This document shows positions 7,315 to 17,153 of a DNA stretch of 64,000 bases, piece by piece. Position 1 is the first letter of the stretch, and every line of letters starts with the position of its first letter. This DNA is from GCA-2794515 sp034436155. GTDB taxonomy: Bacteria; Chloroflexota; Anaerolineae; Aggregatilineales; Phototrophicaceae. The notes below the pieces were generated by a model. It was given only the letters and a program-made list of their open reading frames with translations, searched no databases and was not told where the DNA came from. The translations under genes and the position numbers were made by a program. Location: assembly GCA_034436155.1 (NCBI GenBank), contig DAOTVP010000041.1:1-64000 (forward strand), given 5' to 3'.

Positions 7315-8598
7315 GTGGATAGTTACTCGTTAGGGCGTTATCTGCAAGATGCCCGCCAACAAAAAGAACTCACGCTAGACCAAGCCACTGCCACCCTCAA
7401 AATCAGACGTAAGATATTAGAGGCATTCGAGCAGGGCGATTTTAGCGTCTCTGCCGATTTATCTGAGGTGCAAATTCGCGGATTTTTGCGGAATTATGCC
7501 CGTTTTTTGGGTTTAGAAGAAGATGTCGTCATGAGCTATTACGACACCGCCAAAAATCCCAAACGGCGACGCGGTGGTCGTAAAACCATAGGCAAAAAGA
7601 ACGGCAAATCAGTTCGCCAGCAAACATCGTCAACCAATGGCGCAATGCCAACGCCCATCACCGACCCGCGAAAAATCATATCCAATATCCCACAACCGCA
7701 ATCGCGCCTGAGCATTTCGGATGAGCGCGAATTGGCGCAACAACGGTTTTTGCGCTTTATCAACATCACGGCGGCGGTTGTTGTCACACTTATCACGGTG
7801 GCGGTCATCTTTTTTGTTGTTGTGCAATTGGTCATGTCGCCTGTGAATATCCTCCCGCAGAGTGATATTTTAGCCGAATTGCCCGACCAACCGACCATCA
7901 CCCTCGCGCCGAGCTTTACCCCGCGTTTTGAAGCCAGTCCATTACCCCAAGTCGTATCACAATATAACGGGGTGGGGGTTTTGGTGAATATCCTCACCAC
8001 CAGTCGGGCATGGGTGCGCGTGACGATAGATGGTGTCGAGCAATTTGGTCAATTGATGTCGCCTGATGAACGGCGTGAATTTATCGGTGTGCGCGAGATT
8101 ATCGTCAATTCGAGCAATGCCGCGGCGCTAAATATCATCTATAACGGGCAACAACAAGGCTCATTTGGTGGACGTGGGCAAGGGGTACAAATCACCTTCC
8201 GCGATAGGGGCAATCCCGATATTCAAACCGGACCGGGCTTCGACCCCACTTCTGAATTCACATCCACCGCCACCGCCACCAGCGATTTATTGGCGCTGAC
8301 GCTGATTGTCGCCCGAACACCGACCGCCACCGATGGACCCAGCCCGACACCGAGCAATACACCGACCATCACCAACACGCCAACCGTGACGGATACGCCA
8401 TCGGCAACGCCAACACCGACCGATACGCCGACCATCACGCTCACGCCGAGCGTCACATTTACGCCCAGTGTTACGCCGACCATCACCAACACGCCAACGG
8501 TGACACCCACGCCGAGCATCACATTTACGCCATCGCCGACTGCGATTTTGCCACCGCGTAACACGCCAGCCAATCCAACGCCGACCAAAGCGCCGTGA
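7315..8598 (+). CDS. RodZ-like HTH membrane protein with Thr/Pro tail
   Basis: This membrane-anchored protein is of the RodZ/HTH_25 type. Residues about 5-70 form a cytoplasmic helix-turn-helix domain (SLGRYLQDARQQKELTLDQ onward). A basic stretch (KRRRGGRK) follows, then one membrane helix near 148-172, a DUF4115-like extracytoplasmic beta domain at about 210-290, and a tail of about 105 residues made of TPT/TPS/TNTPT repeats. RodZ links MreB to the cell-elongation machinery; here only the fold is clear. GTG 7315 is preferred over TTG 7303 because GAGGA lies five bases before it. rimO follows downstream. Confidence 0.7.
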   Translation: MDSYSLGRYLQDARQQKELTLDQATATLKIRRKILEAFEQGDFSVSADLSEVQIRGFLRNYARFLGLEEDVVMSYYDTAKNPKRRRGGRKTIGKKNGKSVRQQTSSTNGAMPTPITDPRKIISNIPQPQSRLSISDERELAQQRFLRFINITAAVVVTLITVAVIFFVVVQLVMSPVNILPQSDILAELPDQPTITLAPSFTPRFEASPLPQVVSQYNGVGVLVNILTTSRAWVRVTIDGVEQFGQLMSPDERREFIGVREIIVNSSNAAALNIIYNGQQQGSFGGRGQGVQITFRDRGNPDIQTGPGFDPTSEFTSTATATSDLLALTLIVARTPTATDGPSPTPSNTPTITNTPTVTDTPSATPTPTDTPTITLTPSVTFTPSVTPTITNTPTVTPTPSITFTPSPTAILPPRNTPANPTPTKAP

Positions 8599-8637
8599 AG
8601 GGCAATTTTAGGATAGAAAATATGCCTATTGTAGATA

Positions 8638-8727
8638 TAGGGACGATATACGCGCTTTGCGCTAATCGTCCCGTACAGGTCACAAGAATTGTCGGGTTTG
8701 TAGGGGCGGATTGTATATCCGCCCTCA
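8638..8727. repeat. dispersed palindromic repeats, two units
   Basis: One unit is GGGACGATATACGCGC, TTT, GCGCTAATCGTCCC (about 8640-8672). The second, shorter unit is GGGGCGGATTGTATATCCGCCC (about 8703-8724), which lacks the inner GTAGCG part. Both belong to the same family as the units at 2939 and 38220. Confidence 0.8.
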
Positions 8728-8810
8728 TATAAGGCGAAAATGGCATATTTATTGACCAAAATGCAAAATATTCATCAAATCGTTCTAAAAGAGGCACATA
8801 AAATACATCT

Positions 8811-10265
8811 ATGCGTAAAATCACTCCAAAAATCAGAGACAATTATTACCTGCTCAGTCTAGGATGTTCAAAAAACACAGTCGATTCCGAGAGCATGGCG
8901 CAAGTGTTGGGTCAACACGGGCTACGCGGTGTCGGCGATCCATCCAAAGCCGAAGTCCTCATCGTTAACACCTGTGGATTCATTGATGCCGCCAAAGAAG
9001 AATCGATTAATGCCCTCAAAGAATTGGTCGAACTCAAAAAAGAGAATCAGATGGTCATCGCCGCGGGCTGTTTATCTCAACGCTATGGCGCGGATTTGGT
9101 GCAATATATCCCTGGCTTAGATGGGGTGATTGGCACGCGCCGTTGGATGGATATTTTCGACCTTGTGACGCGCCTGCGTGACCGCAAACATCCAGAACCC
9201 CTCTATCACCTGCCGACCGATGTGAAAGTGGTTGGGTCGGATGAACGCGGGGTATTACGCGCCAGCGTGCAAGGGGCGAGCGCCTATCTCAAAATTGCCG
9301 ATGGTTGTCGCCGTCCGTGTGCGTTTTGTGCCATTCCTAAAATCAAAGGCACTGCCGTCAGTCGCCCTGTCGAGAGCATTGTCGCCGAAGCGGTGCGCCT
9401 ACAAAAAATGGGCGTGAAAGAAATTTTGCTCATCGCGCAAGATACGACCGATTATGGCTACGATTTGGGGCTAAAAGATGGGTTGGCGCATTTGCTGAAT
9501 GAAATTGTCAATGCCGCCCCAGACATCCCGTGGATCCGCATCATGTATGCTTATCCGGGTTATGTCACCGAGAGACTGATGGAAACCATGGCAAAGCACA
9601 AACAAATTTTGCCCTATTTGGATATTCCCCTGCAACACGGACACCGCGAGACGCTCAAACGCATGAAGCGCCCCGCTAAAATTGAATGGGTGTATGAGAC
9701 CATCGCCAAATTGCGGACGATGATCCCCGATTTAGCCGTGCGGACGACCTTCATCGTGGGTTATCCGGGTGAGACAGACGAAGAATTTGCCGGTCTGATG
9801 CAATTTGTCAAAGATTTAGAATTTGACCGCGTAGGCACATTCAAATACAGTTACGAAATCGGCACACCCAGCGCCGATTTGCCCAACCATGTGGCGGATG
9901 AGGTCAAACAAGCCCGTTACGACCAACTGATGGCGCTCCAACAAGGCATTAGCCTCAAGAAAAATCAGGCGATGGTCGGTAAAACCATCCCCGTGTTAAT
10001 CGAGGGGCATGGCATGGGCGAAGATGAAGACGGCGAAGCGACTGGCGATACCCTCAGTTTGGGGCGGAGCTATCGAGATGCGCCCGAAATTGATGGCTAT
10101 GTCATCATCGAAGGCGAATTGCCCATCGGCGAAATTGTGCCTGTCCGTATCACAGGCGCGACCACCTATGATTTATTCGCTACGGTGGATACAGGCGCAC
10201 CGCAAATCATCGCAGGCAAGCGATATGGCGAAGGCATGATAGATTTAGGCGACATCAAAGGGTAG
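8811..10265 (+). CDS. rimO: ribosomal protein S12 methylthiotransferase
   Basis: RimO is a radical SAM enzyme that adds a methylthio group to an aspartate of ribosomal protein S12. The 484-residue protein shows the N-terminal UPF0004 domain (LLSLGCSKNTVDSE, then VNTCGFI and the third Cys at AAGCLSQRY), which binds one 4Fe-4S cluster. The radical-SAM CxxxCxxC follows (C166, C170, C173 in CRRPCAFCAIP), then a C-terminal TRAM domain at about 395-470. The GCSKNTVDSE signature favours RimO over MiaB. The Shine-Dalgarno (GAGG) is far from the ATG. The next gene starts 6 bases after the stop. Confidence 0.95.
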   Translation: MRKITPKIRDNYYLLSLGCSKNTVDSESMAQVLGQHGLRGVGDPSKAEVLIVNTCGFIDAAKEESINALKELVELKKENQMVIAAGCLSQRYGADLVQYIPGLDGVIGTRRWMDIFDLVTRLRDRKHPEPLYHLPTDVKVVGSDERGVLRASVQGASAYLKIADGCRRPCAFCAIPKIKGTAVSRPVESIVAEAVRLQKMGVKEILLIAQDTTDYGYDLGLKDGLAHLLNEIVNAAPDIPWIRIMYAYPGYVTERLMETMAKHKQILPYLDIPLQHGHRETLKRMKRPAKIEWVYETIAKLRTMIPDLAVRTTFIVGYPGETDEEFAGLMQFVKDLEFDRVGTFKYSYEIGTPSADLPNHVADEVKQARYDQLMALQQGISLKKNQAMVGKTIPVLIEGHGMGEDEDGEATGDTLSLGRSYRDAPEIDGYVIIEGELPIGEIVPVRITGATTYDLFATVDTGAPQIIAGKRYGEGMIDLGDIKG

Positions 10266-10271
10266 GGCATC

Positions 10272-12671
10272 ATGCGACAACGCGATTGGTGGATAGCATG
10301 GGGCTTGGCGGTGATTCACGTCATTGCGGGGTTGGCGCATAAATGGTTCTTCGGGCTGACGATGTATTACCCCTATTGGGATACCAATTGGCACGCCGTC
10401 CCCATGAATTTATTGCGCGATGACCTGTGGCGTAGCCTATTTTACCTGCACTATCAACCACCCCTCTATAATCTATTTGGGGCGGTGTTCATCAACCTGT
10501 CGCCCGATTATTTTCGTGAATGGATTTGGTACATCAACATCGGTTTATGCGCGTTGATGGTGGTCATGTTGTATCGCATCGGCATGAGCATCATCCCCAA
10601 CCGAAAAATTGTGATACCCTTAACGCTATTATTCGCTATAAATCCGACCTTTATTATTCATCAAGCCTCGCTGATTTATACGATTCACGTCACCTTCGGC
10701 TTGACCGTCAGCGTGTTCGGCGTGGCGCAATATCACCATACGCGCAAAATCGGCTATCTGTATTTGGTGATATTCGGCGCGGTGTTGACCATCCTCACAC
10801 GGTCTAGCTTTTTGGTATTTTTGCACATTCCCATTTTGATTTTTGTGGTTATCCTCGCCGAAATCCGTTGGAAGCGCGTTTTGTTGGTCGGATTGCTCAT
10901 CAGCTTGCCCGCGTGGGGTTGGTTTATCAAAAATCTCGCCTTGTATGGCATCATTTCCAGTAGTGGGGCGGGGTATAACATGCTGACCATCGCCAGCGCC
11001 GATTATAGCCGTCATGCCCTGCAACAATTGGTGCGCGAGGGCGTTCTGGATGACACGGTGTTGATGCCCAAAGTGCCACCCTCCATTTTTATCCCCCTCG
11101 GATACGACAAGACCAGCGACATCCCCCTGCTGTCGCTCAACACGTTGCATAACATTAACACGCCCGATATTTTTTCTGGGATGATGAAAAATGGCTTGGC
11201 GCTCATTCGGCATGACCCCGTGCAATTTGGTTTCAATGTATATCGGGCGTATAAAATTTTCAGCATCATTCCGTATGATGAATCAAAACCTGTCGAGTGG
11301 CATTCCGACTGGATGTATCAGTGGGATTGGCGACGGGCGGTGGTAGTGTATGACGACCTCACCGATTTGCTCATGCACGGACGGCAGATTATCGAGCCGA
11401 TAACATCACGGTTGGGGATTATCAGCGTCAATTCGTGGTTATTTTTCCTCATCCCCGTCAGCCTAATCGGATTTTGGATAGCCGTACTCGCCCGAAATCA
11501 ATTCTCATTACGCCGATGGACGAGCGATATTCGCGCCAACCCCACATTTTATCTGGTCGCGTTTTATGCGCTGTATGGCTTGTTGATATACACCTTTTTA
11601 GAAATCGGCGAGAATGATCGTTTTCGTGGCGAATTAGAGCCGTTCTATTTTTTGGTGATAGCGGGCGTGGCTTATCAATTCTTATGGAAATCGCCGAATA
11701 AGCATCGCTATGCGCTGTTTTTTGGTGGATTGCTGATTTTATGGACGGGTTTCGCTATGGTGATGGATTATCCCTATACGCGCAAACCCGCTTATACCGC
11801 GCCGATAGTCGCCGATGGGGTGGCGGATGGGCATGTGTTCGGCGATGAATTGCGACTCGCATGGCGCGAGCCGATTGTATCGGATCACCAAACACGAGTC
11901 GAAATTTCACTGTATTGGGAGATTGTGCGCCCCACCGACCAAATTTATAGCGCCACCATCCAATTGATAGATCATCAGCAAAATCGCATCACAGGCATAG
12001 ATGTGGTGTTGGGGTCTGCCATGCCACCGTTCATCACGACTTCCCGTTGGCAAGTGGGCAAAATCATCAAAGAGACGTATATTCTCGATTTGCCACAAAA
12101 TGCGCCTCCGATTGCCGACCTGATGGTGAATGTGTTCCGCGATACCGATTGGCAAAATTCGCTGATTTATACCCGTCCCGATGGTACAGAGACGGGCGAT
12201 AAATTTTTGCGCCTGCAATCGTTTGGCATACTCGGCGAAAATGCGTATCGATCTGCCGATATGCCCGCCACAGAATTTATACTCGGTGGCGATATGCAAT
12301 TGGCAATCGCATCTACGAATTATCAAGATGGGATTATCACGTTAGAGGGTGTGATGAATGCCACATCCGTCCCCACAGATGATTATATCCTCTTTTTTCA
12401 TGTATTTGATGAGGATGGTGACATCGTAGCACAATCCGATAGTTTGTATTTGGCGGATAATTGGACGACATCGGCGCTCATCCCCAACCGTCCGATTGCG
12501 TTTAGCCGTCAAATCACGTTGCCCGAAAACCTTGCCGATGAGGATTATGTGGTGAAATTCGGCGCGTATACCTTGCCGAGCGGGGTACGCATCCCCCTGA
12601 CGGATGCTGATGGTATCCGCCAGACGGACGACATGGGTGAGTGGGGACGGGTTCGCCTTGTTGACGATTAG
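10272..12671 (+). CDS. large polytopic membrane protein, GT-C-like
   Basis: This 799-residue protein has about ten membrane helices in residues 1-510 and a soluble C-terminal part (about 515-799) rich in beta-strands, probably outside the membrane. The first loop has YYPYWDTNWHAVP, with an aromatic and acidic character but without the clear DE pair of GT39 enzymes. The overall layout still fits the GT-C glycosyltransferase superfamily. It follows rimO by 6 bases and is probably in the same transcript. The substrate is unknown. Confidence 0.55.
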   Translation: MRQRDWWIAWGLAVIHVIAGLAHKWFFGLTMYYPYWDTNWHAVPMNLLRDDLWRSLFYLHYQPPLYNLFGAVFINLSPDYFREWIWYINIGLCALMVVMLYRIGMSIIPNRKIVIPLTLLFAINPTFIIHQASLIYTIHVTFGLTVSVFGVAQYHHTRKIGYLYLVIFGAVLTILTRSSFLVFLHIPILIFVVILAEIRWKRVLLVGLLISLPAWGWFIKNLALYGIISSSGAGYNMLTIASADYSRHALQQLVREGVLDDTVLMPKVPPSIFIPLGYDKTSDIPLLSLNTLHNINTPDIFSGMMKNGLALIRHDPVQFGFNVYRAYKIFSIIPYDESKPVEWHSDWMYQWDWRRAVVVYDDLTDLLMHGRQIIEPITSRLGIISVNSWLFFLIPVSLIGFWIAVLARNQFSLRRWTSDIRANPTFYLVAFYALYGLLIYTFLEIGENDRFRGELEPFYFLVIAGVAYQFLWKSPNKHRYALFFGGLLILWTGFAMVMDYPYTRKPAYTAPIVADGVADGHVFGDELRLAWREPIVSDHQTRVEISLYWEIVRPTDQIYSATIQLIDHQQNRITGIDVVLGSAMPPFITTSRWQVGKIIKETYILDLPQNAPPIADLMVNVFRDTDWQNSLIYTRPDGTETGDKFLRLQSFGILGENAYRSADMPATEFILGGDMQLAIASTNYQDGIITLEGVMNATSVPTDDYILFFHVFDEDGDIVAQSDSLYLADNWTTSALIPNRPIAFSRQITLPENLADEDYVVKFGAYTLPSGVRIPLTDADGIRQTDDMGEWGRVRLVDD

Positions 12672-12720
12672 GCATTCATTTTCTACAATAAGTATAACCG
12701 AGTAGAAAGTTGAATAACGC

Positions 12721-13047
12721 ATGTCTTTGCAAGAATTAGAAAAATTTATCAGTGGATTAAATCTCACCGAAAAAGCCTATGTGTGGGATATGATTTCACG
12801 CGAGTTAATTGGTGAATTTCCCAATATAGATAGACACCCTGCTATCTTAGGCGGAGAGGCGCATATCATCCGTACCCGTATTCCCGTATGGGTGTTGGTA
12901 AATTTGCGCGATTTAGGCATGTCTGATGCGGATATTTTAGCCAGTTATCCCACCTTGCGCTTAGACGATTTGCGCCATGCGTGGGCGTATGCCGATAGCC
13001 ATGTGGAAGAAATTCGGTCTGCTATCGTATCAAATGAAATGGCATGA
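12721..13047 (+). CDS. DUF433 protein, putative antitoxin
   Basis: The 108-residue protein has an N-terminal helical region and a C-terminal DUF433 winged-helix-like domain (RHPAILGGEAHIIRTRIPVWVLVN, then a SDADILASYPTL stretch). DUF433 proteins are usually encoded just before a DUF5615 PIN-like protein and are considered antitoxins. That partner follows 3 bases downstream. An SD-like GAAAG (12706-12710) stands 10 bases before the ATG. Confidence 0.85.
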   Translation: MSLQELEKFISGLNLTEKAYVWDMISRELIGEFPNIDRHPAILGGEAHIIRTRIPVWVLVNLRDLGMSDADILASYPTLRLDDLRHAWAYADSHVEEIRSAIVSNEMA

Positions 13048-13050
13048 TTC

Positions 13051-13389
13051 ATGCTGTTGTATGCCGACGAGAACTTTCCTATGCCCATTGTTGTCGCATT
13101 GCGCCATTTGGGGCATGATGTCGTAACAACATTGGAAAGTGGTAAAGCAGGACAAGCCATTCCCGATGAAGATGTGTTGATATTTTCAACCGAGAGTCAA
13201 CGTGCCTTGTTAACATTTAATCGAAAAGATTTCATCCAATTGCATCAAAAAATGCCTCATCACGCAGGTATTATTGTTTGTACGGTTGATAATGATTTTC
13301 AGGGATTAGCCAAACGGATTGATGAGACACTTTCAAATATATCAGATATAAAAGGTCAACTGATACGAATTAATCGCCCACAAAATTAA
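13051..13389 (+). CDS. DUF5615 PIN-like protein, putative toxin
   Basis: The 112-residue protein has the DUF5615/Mut7-C-like PIN fold: an opening LLYADENFP motif (D6, E7), the GHDVVTT segment, then VLIFSTESQRALLTFNRKDF with the C-terminal acidic site (D57 region and D74). It forms a toxin-antitoxin pair with the DUF433 gene 3 bases upstream. The N-terminal DEN in place of DTN is normal for this subfamily. It appears intact, unlike the PIN genes at 75-1058. Confidence 0.85.
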   Translation: MLLYADENFPMPIVVALRHLGHDVVTTLESGKAGQAIPDEDVLIFSTESQRALLTFNRKDFIQLHQKMPHHAGIIVCTVDNDFQGLAKRIDETLSNISDIKGQLIRINRPQN

Positions 13390-13409
13390 ATGATTGTTTT
13401 GACGTTCCG

Positions 13410-14387
13410 TCATGATGTTTCGTCCTCTGTTTCATCTACATCAATTTGCATCTGCACTTTTTGTAAATCGCCCCCGCGTTTGAGGATGAAATGATCAAAA
13501 TCGCGGGCGACATAACTATTCGGGAAAACCGACCGCGCTTCTTGGATGATGTCGCGTTCACGATAACGCCCCGAAATATGATTCAATATCAACGCCTTCA
13601 CGCCCATTTCAGAGGCGAGTGTAGCGGCTTGATGGGCGGTGATGTGTCCGTAGGCTTGGGCTTCTTCGGCTTCGCTCTCTAAAAATGTCGATTCGATGAT
13701 GAGCGCATCGGCATTGGCGACATACTCGCGCAAGTTATCCGTCCGACCTGTATCGCCGATATACACCAATTTCGAGCCGTGCGTTTTTTCTCCGAGTACC
13801 ATATCGGGCGTGATGACGCGCCCATCCGCTAAGATGATGCTTTCGCCACGCACCAATTGACCACGTAGGGCATTATTTGGCACGCCGAGCGCCTCCGCTT
13901 TTTCGGCTAAAAATGGGTGACGGTCATCTTCTTGGAAGATAAACCCAAAATTCCCCGTCCCGCGATGTACAACGGGAAACGCGCTCACGCTAAAATCTTT
14001 GGCGCGGAACATGCGCCCCTCGCGCAAATCATATAGATGAATGGGGATAGGCGGACGCTCATCGCGCAGGACGATCTCATAAATTAGGCTTTCGACACGG
14101 TTTAAGGTCGATTTTCCACCCCAAATTTCGAGTTCTTCGATGCTCCCCCAACGCACAAAGGTCGAAATCATCCCACCCAAGCCCAAAATATGGTCGAGAT
14201 GCCCGTGTGTGAGCAAGACCTTGTTCAGCCGTTTATATCCCAAACCACTGCGTAACAGTTGGCGTTGTGTGCCTTCACCACAATCCACCAAAAAGCGATG
14301 TTCGCCCGCCAAAATGACACAGGCGGGCAACCCGCGATGAATGGCAGGCGCAGAGGCAGATGTGCCTAAAAATATCATCTCGAACAT
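13410..14387 (-). CDS. rnz: ribonuclease Z / MBL-fold tRNA 3' endonuclease
   Basis: This metallo-beta-lactamase protein trims the 3' end of tRNA precursors. Seen are the N-terminal FLGTSASAPA motif, DCGEGTQRQLL, the zinc motif LTHGHLDHILG (HxHxDH), YIGDTGRT, and the late histidines in TAHQAA and LNHISGRY. The length (325 residues) fits RNase Z of about 310. ATG 14387 is chosen because GGAG lies 10 bases upstream; TTG 14393 and ATG 14378 are alternatives. The gene follows the GT-C gene by a few bases in one transcript. The acidic C-terminus is slightly longer than usual. Confidence 0.9.
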   Translation of the reverse strand: MFEMIFLGTSASAPAIHRGLPACVILAGEHRFLVDCGEGTQRQLLRSGLGYKRLNKVLLTHGHLDHILGLGGMISTFVRWGSIEELEIWGGKSTLNRVESLIYEIVLRDERPPIPIHLYDLREGRMFRAKDFSVSAFPVVHRGTGNFGFIFQEDDRHPFLAEKAEALGVPNNALRGQLVRGESIILADGRVITPDMVLGEKTHGSKLVYIGDTGRTDNLREYVANADALIIESTFLESEAEEAQAYGHITAHQAATLASEMGVKALILNHISGRYRERDIIQEARSVFPNSYVARDFDHFILKRGGDLQKVQMQIDVDETEDETS

Positions 14388-14394
14388 GAACAAT

Positions 14395-16437
14395 TCACTC
14401 CGTGACCACCGTGATGGTATCTAAAAATAAGCTGGTGGCGCGTGGCACACCATTATCGAGGACATCCAACCGGATGCCTGATGTATCTTGATACCCACCG
14501 ATGGACAAAATATACTCACCCGCAGGAAAATTATCGGGCAAAATGACATTCGTCACCTGCACGAACACATCCCGCTCTTGCAAAAAACGCGCTTGTAAAT
14601 TGAGGATATCGGTATTGGCTGGTGGACGTGCGCCAGGATCGATGAGGATATGCGTGAACAGGCGTAAATCGGGCGGGACAGTGCCTTGTGTGCGCCAATA
14701 GGTGATGACGCGCACCGTTTGCGATGGGCGATAAATCCCGTTGGCGTTGGGGTCTAAAATATACGTCAATAGGGTCAGATTGCCACCAAAGCTAATCGGT
14801 GTCATCACAGGGTCACTTTGGGGCATATCGCCACTCGGCGCAAAAATCACCCGCGGACCAGGCTCCCCAACCAACGAGCCGAGTTTGTCTTCGAGCAATT
14901 TTTTATCTTCCGCTTCAAATGCGAATACGCCATCCAAAGGCAAGTTGGGGGCTTCGAGTGGGCGTAATTGGAACAACCACGATTTAATCTCTTCATCTGC
15001 CCTATCGAAAATGGTCGTATCGGGGATAATCACCTCTTGATATTCGCCACCGTTGATCATGACGAAGGCGCGGGTGCAATCGACATACCGTAGGGCGGTA
15101 CGGTCGGTGCGATGCAGATACAAATTCAAAATTTGTGAATCGCTCAGGGTGGGTGCGCTAGGCGATTGCCCAACCTGAAACCCACAAATCACCATCGGCT
15201 TATCTCCGCCCCTATCCACATAGGTCGCCAGTTGTCCCAGACGGGTGCTATAGGCGTATTGAATTTGGGGGACTTTTGCCCATTGTGCAAAAAAATCGGT
15301 GTAGGTGGTCGCCCCTTGCCAGAGTATCAGCGCCATGATACCGATGCCAGCGAGTTGCTGATGCCATTTTTCGGGCATATAGTGGATGGTCATATACACG
15401 CCTAACCCGAAATAAATAGCGATGAGGGGCAACAGGGTGGTGATATTATCAAAATTCGGCGCACGAGATGAAAACAGATAAATCGGGCTGAGGATGGCGG
15501 TTGCAATCAACACCAAAGCATAACGCGGTTGTCTGCGTCCCCAAATGGCAACCCCAATGCCGATGAATACGAACACCGCGCTGATGGGGTCTAATAACGG
15601 GCGCATCGGGATGTTAATCCATGCGTTAGCATCGCCTATGCCGACTAATCCGCCGATGGAGTTGATTAAATTTTGGATGATGTTGCCTGTCTCTGCGCCA
15701 CCGAGCCGATCTAAGCCACCGAGTTGCGGTCTGCGGATGGTAGAAATGATATACGGCACAGACATGATAATCAGAATCAGCAAACTAAAGCCGATGTAAC
15801 TTAACCGTCTGCGCGACATAGACCGCCGTGAGCGCAACATATAGATGATGAATATCAAACTGGTGAGCAGGATGAATAATCCTGCGGGGTGAATATAAAT
15901 GCCGATTCCCAAAAAGAAGCCGAGCGCCGCGGCGATGATGGTATTATCGCCACGTTGCCAACGGCGACGATAGGTGGGCATGTTCATCGATAGGAGCAAT
16001 AATACAGTGGAACTGATAGTCGGCAACACCATCAGAGGCGAAATTTGACGCGCAAAGACCAACGGCGTGAACATCACCGCGAGGATTGCCATGGCGCTCA
16101 GACCCGCAATTTCGCCAAAAATACGTCGTCCAAGTGCGTAGGTGGTCGCCAGACAAATCAGGCTCATCCACACCGATAAAATCCGATACCCTAGCGTGCC
16201 TTTGCCTGTGAGGGTGGTGACTAAGGCTTGGGTGATGTAATAAACGCCCTCATGCCCTTCATTGCCAATGTTGTAAAACACTTCAATATTGCCCTCGCGG
16301 GCGGCTTCGATGATGCGGATGCTGTTGATTTCCTCATCGGTATAGCCTGCTGGGAAGGTGGTTAAATCGTTGGTACGCAAAAATGTCGCACCAAGCATGA
16401 TGATAACTGCGATGAGAAAGCTCACACGGCTCGACAA
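14395..16437 (-). CDS. GT-C membrane glycosyltransferase (GT39-like)
   Basis: This is a 680-residue polytopic membrane protein. After the first helix (about 5-22) comes the loop FPAGYTDEEINS, with the acidic D34-E35-E36 group typical of GT39/PMT_2 enzymes that use polyprenyl-phosphate sugars. About nine to ten more helices follow to about residue 400, and then a beta-rich extracytoplasmic C-terminal domain of about 270 residues. It lies directly upstream of rnz. It resembles the proteins at 4102-6315 and 10272-12671 in layout rather than in detail. Acceptor unknown. Confidence 0.75.
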   Translation of the reverse strand: MSSRVSFLIAVIIMLGATFLRTNDLTTFPAGYTDEEINSIRIIEAAREGNIEVFYNIGNEGHEGVYYITQALVTTLTGKGTLGYRILSVWMSLICLATTYALGRRIFGEIAGLSAMAILAVMFTPLVFARQISPLMVLPTISSTVLLLLSMNMPTYRRRWQRGDNTIIAAALGFFLGIGIYIHPAGLFILLTSLIFIIYMLRSRRSMSRRRLSYIGFSLLILIIMSVPYIISTIRRPQLGGLDRLGGAETGNIIQNLINSIGGLVGIGDANAWINIPMRPLLDPISAVFVFIGIGVAIWGRRQPRYALVLIATAILSPIYLFSSRAPNFDNITTLLPLIAIYFGLGVYMTIHYMPEKWHQQLAGIGIMALILWQGATTYTDFFAQWAKVPQIQYAYSTRLGQLATYVDRGGDKPMVICGFQVGQSPSAPTLSDSQILNLYLHRTDRTALRYVDCTRAFVMINGGEYQEVIIPDTTIFDRADEEIKSWLFQLRPLEAPNLPLDGVFAFEAEDKKLLEDKLGSLVGEPGPRVIFAPSGDMPQSDPVMTPISFGGNLTLLTYILDPNANGIYRPSQTVRVITYWRTQGTVPPDLRLFTHILIDPGARPPANTDILNLQARFLQERDVFVQVTNVILPDNFPAGEYILSIGGYQDTSGIRLDVLDNGVPRATSLFLDTITVVTE

Positions 16438-16545
16438 AATGGTTATCCTTCATCAAATGAGGCAGATAAAATAGAATAACATAGTAATGCCCTTAACCAG
16501 AATATTGTGATGAGGATAACAAACCTAACCCCTATAGTCAATGAT

Positions 16546-17055
16546 TTATAGCGAACCTGCCCAAGCACTGAGCGCCAAAACGCACACGCCCAATATCACA
16601 TTGACCCATGTGAGGCGAATTTCGCGCCGTCTGAGGGCTTCATAGGCGGTCGCATCGGCTTTTTGACGTTCTAATAGCAGTGTGGTGCGTTCTAGGGCGG
16701 GGAACACGGCGTTTTGCAAGATCAGCCCCACGATTACCATCAGTATAATCGCAATATGTTTGACCAGCATGACCCTGCTCCAGGTGTTATCAAACGTCAT
16801 GAAGCCGTCATAATATGGATCGAGCGACATCTGAATCAACCCCGTGGTGATGAGTACCGCCAGTGCGAGGTTGCTTATGGGGGTGAATTTTTTGCGTAAC
16901 CGCGCCAAAAGACGATAAAGGTTGGTGTTGTTTTCTAAAACACGGCGCATTTCGGGCCACACCAACAACGTGGTGATGAGCAAGCCACCTACCCAGATGG
17001 CAGTGGCGAGCAGATGAAAAAATAAGCTAATGGCGAGTATCGTGCTATCGGGCAT
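16546..17055 (-). CDS. CopD-like four-helix membrane protein
   Basis: The 169-residue protein has four hydrophobic helices (about 6-28, 55-75, 90-112, 148-166) and the CopD-domain features FFHLLATAIWVGGLL near the start and VKHIAIILMVIVG in the third helix. CopD proteins are linked to copper uptake or tolerance, but stand-alone homologues of this size often have unknown roles. Histidines at the start of helix 1 and in helix 3 could bind heme or copper. It is monocistronic and bounded by hairpin repeats upstream. Confidence 0.65.
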   Translation of the reverse strand: MPDSTILAISLFFHLLATAIWVGGLLITTLLVWPEMRRVLENNTNLYRLLARLRKKFTPISNLALAVLITTGLIQMSLDPYYDGFMTFDNTWSRVMLVKHIAIILMVIVGLILQNAVFPALERTTLLLERQKADATAYEALRRREIRLTWVNVILGVCVLALSAWAGSL

Positions 17056-17084
17056 GAGACATACCTATTCCGAAAAGATGGTCG

Positions 17085-17152
17085 ATAGACGCGCAAAAGC
17101 GCGTGTACAGGCATAAAAGTGATAATGAGGACGGCATATGAGCCGTCCCAAA
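17085..17152. repeat. dispersed palindromic repeats, two short units
   Basis: The units are AGACGCGC, AAAA, GCGCGT (about 17089-17104) and GGACGGC, ATATGA, GCCGTCC (about 17130-17149). They are shorter relatives of the dispersed family and lie between two minus-strand genes. Confidence 0.6.
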
Positions 17153-17153
17153 A

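Noticed and set aside
8223..8759. Open frame antisense to the Thr/Pro repeats
   Set aside because: Its Val/Gly repeat protein is the mirror of the TPT repeats in the RodZ-like gene and has no start signal.
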